NCBI GenBank assembly: GCA_904394195.1
Contig: CAJFNH010000031.1
Coordinates: 1-10,598, forward strand
Length of the DNA stretch: 10,598 nucleotides
DNA from: Candidatus Gallimonas caecicola
Lineage (GTDB): Bacteria; Bacillota; Clostridia; Christensenellales; Borkfalkiaceae
Reading direction: 5' to 3'
A program made the position numbers and the translations under genes. Shown piece by piece: positions 4,671 through 10,598 of this stretch; the first letter of the stretch is position 1; each line of letters opens with the position of its first letter. The notes beneath the pieces were generated by a model. It made no database searches, was not told where the DNA came from, and was given only the letters and a program-made list of their open reading frames with translations.

Positions 4671-6632
4671 ATGGAACATCACGATTTCAAACTGCATGCG
4701 CCCTTTTCGCCCACGGGCGATCAGCCGCAGGCCATCGAAAAACTCACGCAGGGCGTGCTGGACGGCATCCGCACGCAGGTGCTGGTGGGCGTGACGGGCA
4801 GCGGCAAGACATTCACGATGGCGAACGTCATCAAAAACGTGGGACGTCCCACGCTCGTCATCGCGCACAACAAGACGCTCGCGGCGCAGCTGTGCAACGA
4901 GTTCCGCGCCTTTTTTCCCGAAAACCGCGTGGAATACTTCGTCTCCTACTACGACTACTACCAGCCCGAGAGTTACATCCCCTCGACGGATACTTATATC
5001 GAAAAGGACTCCTCCACCAACGACGAGATCGACAAGCTGCGCAACGCCGCGACCTGTTCGCTCGCGGAGCGCGACGACGTCATTGTCGTCTCCTCGGTGT
5101 CCTGTATCTACGGCCTCGGCGCGCCCGAGGAATTTTTCCGCCTGGGCATTTCGCTGCGTCCCGGGCAGCAGATGGCGCGCGACGAGCTGCTCACCCGCCT
5201 GGTGGGCATCCAGTACTCGCGCAACGACATGGACTTCAAGCGCTCCACCTTCCGCGTGCGCGGCGACGTGGTGGAAATTTTCCCCGCCTCCAACTCCGAA
5301 GTCGCCGTGCGCGTCGAGTTCTTCGGCGACGAGATCGACAGCCTCGGCGAGGTGGACGTGGTCACGGGCAAGGTGATCTCCTCCTTGAAGCATGCCGTCA
5401 TCTATCCCGCCAGCCACTATGCGGTGGGCTCGGAAAAGCTGGCGTGCGCCCTCACCATGATCGAGGAGGATTTAAAGGGGGAGGTCAAGGCGTTCGAGGA
5501 CGCGGGAAAACTTCTCGAGGCGCAGCGCCTTTCGCAGCGCACCGAGCACGACCTGGAGATGCTGCGCGAGATCGGCTACTGCTCGGGCGTGGAGAACTAT
5601 TCCCGCTACTTTGACGGGCGCAGCCCGGGGCAGCCCTCCTTCACGCTGCTCGACTACTTCCCCGACGACTTTCTGGTGTTCATCGACGAGAGCCACATGA
5701 CCATCCCGCAGATCCGCGCCATGTACAACGGCGACCTTGCCAGAAAGATCAACCTCGTGGAGTACGGCTTCCGCATGAAGTCGGCGTTCGACAACCGCCC
5801 CCTGACCTATGAGGAGTTCGACGCGCGCGTGCCGCAGATGATCTGCGTTTCGGCGACCCCCGCGCCCTATGAGCTGGGGCAGGCGGGGCAGGTGGTGGAA
5901 CAGCTCATCCGCCCGACGGGGCTTCTGGACCCGCCCGTCACCGTCAAGCCCACCAAGGGGCAGATCGACGACCTTCTGTCCGAAGTGAACAGGGTGGTGA
6001 GCGGTGGCGGGCGCGTTCTGGTCACCACTCTGACCAAACGTATGGCGGAAAATCTGACCGATTACTTAAAGGAAAACGGCGTGAAGGTGCGCTACATGCA
6101 CTCGGATATCGACGCGCTGGAGCGCATCGACATCGTCAACGGACTGCGTTCGGGCGAGTTCGACGTGTTGTGCGGCATCAACCTGCTGCGCGAGGGACTG
6201 GACCTGCCCGAAGTGCAGCTCGTCGCCATCCTCGACGCCGACAAGGAGGGCTTTTTGCGCAGCGAGACCTCCCTCGTGCAGACCATCGGCCGCGCCGCGC
6301 GCAATGCGCAGGGGCGGGTCATCATGTATGCGGACGAGATGACGGGCAGCATGCAGCGCGCCATCTCCGAGACCGACCGCCGCCGCGCCGTGCAGCGGCG
6401 CTACAACGAGGAGCACGGCATCATCCCGCGCACCATCGTGAAGGAGGTCGCCGAGACCATCTCCATCACCTCCAAGGCGAAACGCGCGTCCGAGGTGAAG
6501 GCGAAGGACATTCCCGACGAGATCGAAAAGCTCAAGGCGCTCATGAAGGTGGCTGCCGCGCAGCTCGACTTCGAGCGCGCCATCGAGATCCGCGAGACCA
6601 TCAACGAGCTGAAAAAGCGCATGCGCAAATAG
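4671..6632 (+). CDS. uvrB: UvrABC excinuclease subunit B
   Basis: A 653-residue UvrB, full length for the family (about 650-670). It receives damaged DNA from UvrA, verifies the lesion by strand separation with its ATPase, and recruits UvrC for incision. N to C: PTGDQPQAIEKL (14-25), Walker A GVTGSGKT (40-47), the beta-hairpin region rich in tyrosine, SYYDYYQPESYIPSTDTY (92-109), DESH (339-342), then helicase domain 2 with GRAARNAQG. The UVR domain that contacts UvrC lies at about 617-652 (KLKALMKVAAAQLDFERAIE). The ATG at 4671 is chosen because AGAGG lies 6 bases upstream and the family start aligns here; the frame is open back to a TTG at 4551, but those 40 residues resemble no UvrB. A LexA-type operator indicates SOS control. 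A methyltransferase gene follows after 29 bases. Confidence 0.98.
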   Translation: MEHHDFKLHAPFSPTGDQPQAIEKLTQGVLDGIRTQVLVGVTGSGKTFTMANVIKNVGRPTLVIAHNKTLAAQLCNEFRAFFPENRVEYFVSYYDYYQPESYIPSTDTYIEKDSSTNDEIDKLRNAATCSLAERDDVIVVSSVSCIYGLGAPEEFFRLGISLRPGQQMARDELLTRLVGIQYSRNDMDFKRSTFRVRGDVVEIFPASNSEVAVRVEFFGDEIDSLGEVDVVTGKVISSLKHAVIYPASHYAVGSEKLACALTMIEEDLKGEVKAFEDAGKLLEAQRLSQRTEHDLEMLREIGYCSGVENYSRYFDGRSPGQPSFTLLDYFPDDFLVFIDESHMTIPQIRAMYNGDLARKINLVEYGFRMKSAFDNRPLTYEEFDARVPQMICVSATPAPYELGQAGQVVEQLIRPTGLLDPPVTVKPTKGQIDDLLSEVNRVVSGGGRVLVTTLTKRMAENLTDYLKENGVKVRYMHSDIDALERIDIVNGLRSGEFDVLCGINLLREGLDLPEVQLVAILDADKEGFLRSETSLVQTIGRAARNAQGRVIMYADEMTGSMQRAISETDRRRAVQRRYNEEHGIIPRTIVKEVAETISITSKAKRASEVKAKDIPDEIEKLKALMKVAAAQLDFERAIEIRETINELKKRMRK

Positions 6633-6661
6633 GCATGGGACAGACGGAAGAGGAGGCAGGC

Positions 6662-7420
6662 ATGTCCGTGGATAACCGCACATTGTTTTCGGGCAGGGCG
6701 CAGGACTATGAGCGCGCCCGCCCCGACTATGCGCCGCAGCTGGTGAACGCGCTGTACGCGCGCTACGGCTTTTCGGCGCGCTCGCGCATTGCAGACGTGG
6801 GGGCGGGCACGGGCAAGCTGACCGGGATGCTGCTGGCGCGCGGGAGCACGGTGTACGCCGTCGAGCCCAACGCCGATATGCGCGCCGCCTGCGCGGCGCG
6901 CCTGCACGGCTACCGCGCGTTCACCTGCGTTGCGGGCGACGCCTCGCACACAGGGCTGCCTGCAGGCAGCGTGGACATCGTCACCGCGGCGCAGGCGTTC
7001 CACTGGTTTGACGCGCAGGCGTTTCGCGCGGAGTGCGTGCGCCTGACGGGCGGGGGCACCGTCGCCATCCTCTACAACGGACACGGCGAAGGGGGCATCT
7101 ATGCCGATATCGGGCAGATCTCGGCGCGCCACTGTCCGGAACGGCTTTTCCACAGGCAGCGCTCGCGCGGCGCGGCAACGGAGGACGCCATCCGCGCCTT
7201 TTTCGGCGGGAAGTATGCGGTGGAGGAGGCGGACTATCCGCTCACGGAGGACGAGGAGACCTTTCTTTGCGGCAGGCTGTCCCGCTCCTACGCGCCCCGC
7301 GCGGGCGAGGCGGGCTTTGAAGCGTATCTTGGCGAGATGCGCGAGCTGTTCGCGCGCTATGAGCGGGGCGGCGTCGTCACGCTGGGAAACCGTTCCGTCG
7401 CCTATATCGGAAGCGTTTGA
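6662..7420 (+). CDS. Class I SAM-dependent methyltransferase
   Basis: A 252-residue soluble methyltransferase of the Methyltransf_11/25 type; substrate unknown. SAM-binding motif I is IADVGAGTGKL (43-53); the acidic residue after strand 2 is E68 in VYAVEPNADM, which should bind the ribose of SAM. GDASHTGLP (92-100) and the post-motif stretch VDIVTAAQAFHWFD (104-117) follow. The opening LFSGRAQDYERARPDY and the AQAFHWFD signature match a broad bacterial group often annotated only as class I methyltransferase. The C-terminal third (about 150-252), with FFGGKY and a helical segment, probably forms the substrate cap. The ATG at 6662 follows AGGAGG (6651-6656) by 5 bases and is preferred over the in-frame ATG at 6635. 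It sits 29 bases after uvrB, so it is likely cotranscribed and perhaps SOS-induced; no repair role is known to me. Confidence 0.9.
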   Translation: MSVDNRTLFSGRAQDYERARPDYAPQLVNALYARYGFSARSRIADVGAGTGKLTGMLLARGSTVYAVEPNADMRAACAARLHGYRAFTCVAGDASHTGLPAGSVDIVTAAQAFHWFDAQAFRAECVRLTGGGTVAILYNGHGEGGIYADIGQISARHCPERLFHRQRSRGAATEDAIRAFFGGKYAVEEADYPLTEDEETFLCGRLSRSYAPRAGEAGFEAYLGEMRELFARYERGGVVTLGNRSVAYIGSV

Positions 7421-7445
7421 AATTTTTTTGCGAATGTGCTATAAT
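7417..7445 (+). promoter_or_regulatory. Sigma-A promoter for the nucleotidase-Nudix-uvrA operon
   Basis: TTGAAA (7417-7422) overlaps the stop codon of the methyltransferase; after exactly 17 bases comes TATAAT (7440-7445) with an extended TG at 7437-7438. Transcription should begin near 7452, about 35 bases before the next ATG. I see no LexA-type box here and no terminator before it, so readthrough from uvrB is also possible. Confidence 0.85.
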
Positions 7446-7486
7446 CGTTGTGACAGGAAGATATACGGACAGGAAGGAGGGAGTTC

Positions 7487-8089
7487 ATGAAGATAGCAGT
7501 CGATATCGACGATACGTTGAACGCAGTGGACCGCATGCGCTACGCGGGCGAGTATATCCGCCGCAACGCCCTTCCCTTCAGATTGGTGGACGAAAACGCG
7601 CATGCGCTGGAAAAAATGTACGACTGGACGCACGACGACGTGACTCGCTTCATCCGTGAGGGCGGCATCACCGCGTTCACCGATGCGCCCGCGCGCAAGG
7701 GCGCCAGGGAGGTGCTCGAACGCTGGCGCAATGCGGGGATCGAAGTGACCGTGCTCACCTCGCGCCCCGCCGAGTGGTTCGGCAATCCCGAAAAGGTCTC
7801 CCGCGACTGGTTGGAAAAGCGGCGCATCCCCTATGACGACCTTGTGGCGGCGATCGCCGATAAAGGGGATTACTGCGCGCGCCACGGCATCGATATCCTT
7901 GTGGACGACAGCCTGCAGCAGTGTCTCTCCGCACAGCAGAAGGGGGTGTACGCCGTGCTCGCCGTCTCCCGCGCCACGTTGGAGCGCGCGCATGAAGTGC
8001 GCTACGGCGGCGCAAACTGGCGGCAGATCGACGCGGCGGTCGTACATATCGCGGGACTCATGCTGCGCAGAGAACGGGGATATGAGTGA
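7487..8089 (+). CDS. 5'(3')-deoxyribonucleotidase-like HAD hydrolase (NT5C family)
   Basis: A 200-residue HAD-superfamily phosphatase resembling the NT5C family, which dephosphorylates deoxynucleoside monophosphates in the cytoplasm. Motif I is VDIDDTLN with nucleophile D6 and acid/base D8 (T10 follows). Motif II is VLTSRP with T91-S92; K126 (ADKGDYC) is the likely motif III lysine, and motif IV is DILVDDS with metal-binding D140-D141. The segment between motifs I and II (about 15-75) is the cap that would choose the substrate. AAGGAGG (7474-7480) lies 6 bases before the ATG. It is the first gene after the internal promoter and overlaps the next gene by 8 bases, so the two are translationally coupled. 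The neighbouring Nudix and uvrA genes point to nucleotide-pool control. True substrates could differ, since HAD enzymes are hard to assign by sequence. Confidence 0.85.
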   Translation: MKIAVDIDDTLNAVDRMRYAGEYIRRNALPFRLVDENAHALEKMYDWTHDDVTRFIREGGITAFTDAPARKGAREVLERWRNAGIEVTVLTSRPAEWFGNPEKVSRDWLEKRRIPYDDLVAAIADKGDYCARHGIDILVDDSLQQCLSAQQKGVYAVLAVSRATLERAHEVRYGGANWRQIDAAVVHIAGLMLRRERGYE

Positions 8090-8549
8090 CAGGACGGAGC
8101 GCGTCGAACTCACCGTCATGGTGATGGTCACGCAAGAGGGCACCGACCATGTCGTCGTGCAGGAGCGCAGAAAGGGGAATTGGGACGGGCTCATCTTTCC
8201 GGGCGGGCACGTCGAACGGGGCGAGAGTTTTGCTGCCGCCGCCGTGCGCGAGGTGCGGGAGGAGACGGGGCTCGCCCTTTCGCAGCTGCGCTGCTGCGGC
8301 GTGGTGCACTGGTCGCATACGTCGCGCGCCGAGCGCTATCTTGCCGTGCTCTACCGCGCGCAGGGCGAGGGGGAGCTGCTGCCCGAGAGCGGCGAGGGCC
8401 GCAATTTCCGCATGCCGCTCGCCGAATTTCTTCGCGCGTCCGGCAAGGCGCCCGGCATGGAGGAATACATGACCTGCTTCCTGGGGGAGGCAGGCGAATT
8501 GTTTGCGGAATACGACGACGAAGGGACCTTCCCGCTCGTCAGGCAATAA
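8082..8549 (+). CDS. Nudix hydrolase, probable 8-oxo-dGTP diphosphatase (MutT-like)
   Basis: A 155-residue Nudix enzyme. The Nudix box spans 42-64 and is complete: G42, E48, then RE at 56-57, EE at 60-61, G63 and L64, fitting G-x5-E-x7-R-E-U-x-E-E-x-G-U. The glutamates coordinate Mg2+ for cleavage of nucleoside diphosphate-X bonds. The sequence before the box, VVVQERRKGNWDGLIFPGGH, resembles Firmicutes proteins called 8-oxo-dGTP diphosphatase, which sanitise oxidised dGTP. The start ATG at 8082 lies within the end of the nucleotidase gene (ATGAGTGA overlap), with GGGG just upstream. uvrA begins 9 bases after the stop. The MutT assignment rests on resemblance and context; other (d)NTP or sugar-nucleotide substrates are possible. 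Confidence 0.88.
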   Translation: MSDRTERVELTVMVMVTQEGTDHVVVQERRKGNWDGLIFPGGHVERGESFAAAAVREVREETGLALSQLRCCGVVHWSHTSRAERYLAVLYRAQGEGELLPESGEGRNFRMPLAEFLRASGKAPGMEEYMTCFLGEAGELFAEYDDEGTFPLVRQ

Positions 8550-8558
8550 AGAGATAAG

Positions 8559-10598
8559 ATGAAAGAAGAGATTTTTGTCAAAGGCGCAAAGGAAAACAAT
8601 TTAAAGAACGTGGACGTGCACATTCCGCGGGGCACGCTCACGGTATTCACGGGGCTCTCGGGCAGCGGCAAGTCCACCCTTGCCTTCGATACCATCTTTG
8701 CAGAGGGCCAGCGCAGGTACATGGAGAGCCTCTCCTCGTATGCGCGGCAATTTTTGGGCATGATGGAAAAGCCGGACGTGGAGTCCATCGAGGGGCTCTC
8801 TCCCGCCATCTCCATCGACCAGAAGACGACATCGCACAACCCCCGCTCCACGGTGGGAACGGTGACGGAGATCTACGACTATCTCCGTCTTCTCTTTGCG
8901 CGCGTGGGCATCCCGCACTGCCCCAAGTGCGGCAGGGAAATCCGCCGCCAGACGGTGGACGAGATCGCCGACAAGGTCATGTTGCTGCCCGAAGGCAGCA
9001 AGATCATGGTGGAGGCGCCCGTCGTGCGCGGCAGAAAGGGCGAATACGTCAAGGAACTTGCGGGGTACCGGAAGAGCGGATACGTCCGCGTGAAAATAGA
9101 CGGCTCCGTCTACGATCTGCAGGAAGAGATCAGGCTGGACAAGAACATCAAGCACAACATCGGCGTCATCGTCGACCGCCTTGTCGTCAAGGAAGGCATC
9201 CTGAAGCGGCTGACGGAGAGCCTGGAGGCAGCGCTCTCCCTTGCGGACGGGCTGGTGGTCATCGACTGCGGCGGCGAGGAGACGCTCTATTCCACCCGCT
9301 ATGCCTGCCCCGACTGCAACATCTCCATCGAGGAGATCGAGCCCCGTCTTTTCTCCTTCAACACGCCGTGGGGCGCCTGCCCCGCCTGCTCGGGACTGGG
9401 CTTCAAACAGGCGGTCGACCCCGACCTTATCTGCCCCGACAAGAGCAAGACCATCCGCGAGGGCGCCATCCATGCGGGCGGCTGGATGCTGGACAGCAAC
9501 GCCACCAACCTCATGTACGTCACCGCTCTTGCAAAACATTACCATTTCTCCATCGACGTGCCCGTCAAAGATCTGCCCAAGGAGGCGTACGATATCATCA
9601 TGTACGGCACGGACGAGGAGATCGCCCTCGACTACAAGACCCGTTCCTTTTCGGGCAGCTACAAGATGAAGTGGGAGGGCTTCGTCAACAACCTGGAGCG
9701 CCGCTATCAGCAGACGAGCTCGGTGGGCGTCAAGTGGGATATCGAGCGCTACATGCGCACCTCCGACTGCCCCGAGAGCGGCGGAAAGCGCCTCAAGCGC
9801 GAGGCGCTCGCCGTCACGGTGGGGGGCAAAAATATCGCCGAAGTGTGCGATCTGCCCGTGCGCGGCATCGCCGCCTTCCTGGACGGGCTGGCGCTCACGC
9901 CCACCCAGCACGCCATTGCCGACGTCATCTTAAAAGAGATCAAAAATCGCATCAGCTTTCTTGTGAACGTGGGACTGGACTACCTCACCCTCTCGCGCAG
10001 CGCCGCCACGCTCTCGGGCGGCGAGAGTCAGCGCATCCGCCTTGCCACGCAGATCGGCAGCGCGCTGACGGGCGTTCTGTATATCCTCGACGAACCCTCC
10101 ATCGGGCTGCACCAGCGCGACAACGAAAGGCTGCTCGCTTCCTTAAAGGGACTGCGCGATATCGGGAATACGCTCATCGTCGTCGAACATGACGAGGACA
10201 CCATGCGCGCAGCCGACTATATCGTGGATGTCGGTCCCATGGCAGGTGTGCACGGCGGCGAGATCGTCGCCTGCGGCAGCGTGCAGGATATCATGAACGA
10301 GCCCCGCTCCATCACGGGCGACTATCTTGCGGGCAGGCGGAAGATCGAAGTGCCCGCTGTGAGAAAACAGCCGGACGGCAGGTGGCTGGAGGTGGACGAC
10401 TGCCGCCAGAACAACCTGAAGGGCATCAACGTAGCGATCCCCGCGGGACTGATGACGGCGGTCACGGGGGTGTCCGGCTCGGGCAAAAGCTCCCTCGTCA
10501 ACGAGATCGTTCTGCCCGTCCTCTCCAATGCGCTGGGCGGCGCCCGCCTGCCTGCGGGCAAGAGCGGCGCGGCGCGCGGCGTGGAGTACTTTGACAAG
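8559..10598 (+). CDS. uvrA: UvrABC excinuclease subunit A, N-terminal 680 residues
   Basis: The damage-sensing ATPase of nucleotide excision repair, cut by the right edge (family length about 940-950). N to C: KENNLKNVDVHIPRG, first Walker A GLSGSGKST (32-40), the UvrB-binding and DNA-contacting insertions, zinc-finger pairs C250/C253 and C274/C277 around EPRLFSFNTPWGACP, first ABC signature LSGGES (485-490), Walker B LDEP with D511-E512, and second Walker A GVSGSGKSS (637-645). A further zinc site normally joins a CxxC near residue 121 (C121, C124 here) to a second CxxC near 404; here the latter reads C404-P-E-S407, so one usual cysteine is serine. The ATG at 8559 matches the family start; the ribosome site (AAAGAG) is weak, so coupling to the Nudix gene 9 bases upstream is likely. 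The frame is intact to the edge. Confidence 0.97.
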   Translation, partial: MKEEIFVKGAKENNLKNVDVHIPRGTLTVFTGLSGSGKSTLAFDTIFAEGQRRYMESLSSYARQFLGMMEKPDVESIEGLSPAISIDQKTTSHNPRSTVGTVTEIYDYLRLLFARVGIPHCPKCGREIRRQTVDEIADKVMLLPEGSKIMVEAPVVRGRKGEYVKELAGYRKSGYVRVKIDGSVYDLQEEIRLDKNIKHNIGVIVDRLVVKEGILKRLTESLEAALSLADGLVVIDCGGEETLYSTRYACPDCNISIEEIEPRLFSFNTPWGACPACSGLGFKQAVDPDLICPDKSKTIREGAIHAGGWMLDSNATNLMYVTALAKHYHFSIDVPVKDLPKEAYDIIMYGTDEEIALDYKTRSFSGSYKMKWEGFVNNLERRYQQTSSVGVKWDIERYMRTSDCPESGGKRLKREALAVTVGGKNIAEVCDLPVRGIAAFLDGLALTPTQHAIADVILKEIKNRISFLVNVGLDYLTLSRSAATLSGGESQRIRLATQIGSALTGVLYILDEPSIGLHQRDNERLLASLKGLRDIGNTLIVVEHDEDTMRAADYIVDVGPMAGVHGGEIVACGSVQDIMNEPRSITGDYLAGRRKIEVPAVRKQPDGRWLEVDDCRQNNLKGINVAIPAGLMTAVTGVSGSGKSSLVNEIVLPVLSNALGGARLPAGKSGAARGVEYFDK

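Noticed and set aside
8601..9911. A 436-codon minus-strand frame
   Set aside because: It is antisense to uvrA, whose domains are intact across the whole span.
1..10598. CRISPR array, insertion sequence, prophage or tRNA genes
   Set aside because: I found no regularly spaced repeats, transposase or integrase motifs, phage genes or cloverleaf sequences; gene content is housekeeping throughout.

Overview
The window looks like an ordinary chromosomal housekeeping segment from a GC-rich member of the Clostridia (Firmicutes), probably an uncultured gut-type lineage. The reasons are Shine-Dalgarno-driven genes, sigma-A promoters with extended -10 boxes, a DinR-type LexA box, a eukaryote-like dimeric glycyl-tRNA synthetase, and codons rich in G and C at third positions. 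The taxonomic guess is inference; no marker here fixes the family. I see no tRNA or rRNA genes, insertion sequence, phage gene or CRISPR array.

Layout. At the left edge the start of a glycyl-tRNA synthetase gene runs leftward from its own promoter. A 354-base intergenic region follows, holding a REP/MITE-like imperfect palindrome (335-430) and a promoter whose spacer is filled by a small palindrome. That promoter serves a 101-residue cysteine-rich protein of unknown function. Next is a probable operon: glnS, a polytopic membrane protein with two CvpA-like halves, and two small related proteins that each combine a winged-helix-like N-terminal part with one C-terminal membrane helix.

The right two thirds are a DNA-repair and nucleotide-hygiene block. 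uvrB has a near-consensus promoter (TTGACA-17-TATGAT), a LexA-type operator at the predicted transcription start, and a leader of about 240 nt with a perfect 17-bp GC hairpin and a 9-bp AU hairpin. A SAM-dependent methyltransferase follows 29 bases later. A second promoter (TTGAAA-17-TATAAT) then drives a HAD-type deoxyribonucleotidase, a Nudix hydrolase overlapping it by 8 bases, and uvrA 9 bases further on. uvrA runs off the right edge after 680 codons.

How it fits together. UvrA and UvrB find and verify bulky lesions in nucleotide excision repair. The Nudix enzyme probably removes oxidised nucleoside triphosphates and the NT5C-like enzyme trims deoxynucleoside monophosphates, so the uvrA transcript seems to couple excision repair with nucleotide-pool care. 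Only uvrB shows a LexA site at its promoter; uvrA may be expressed mainly from the second promoter plus readthrough. Nothing here is a clear new defence or mobile system. The least explained items are the winged-helix/membrane pair with the CvpA-like protein, the structured uvrB leader, and a Cys-to-Ser change at a probable zinc ligand of UvrA.
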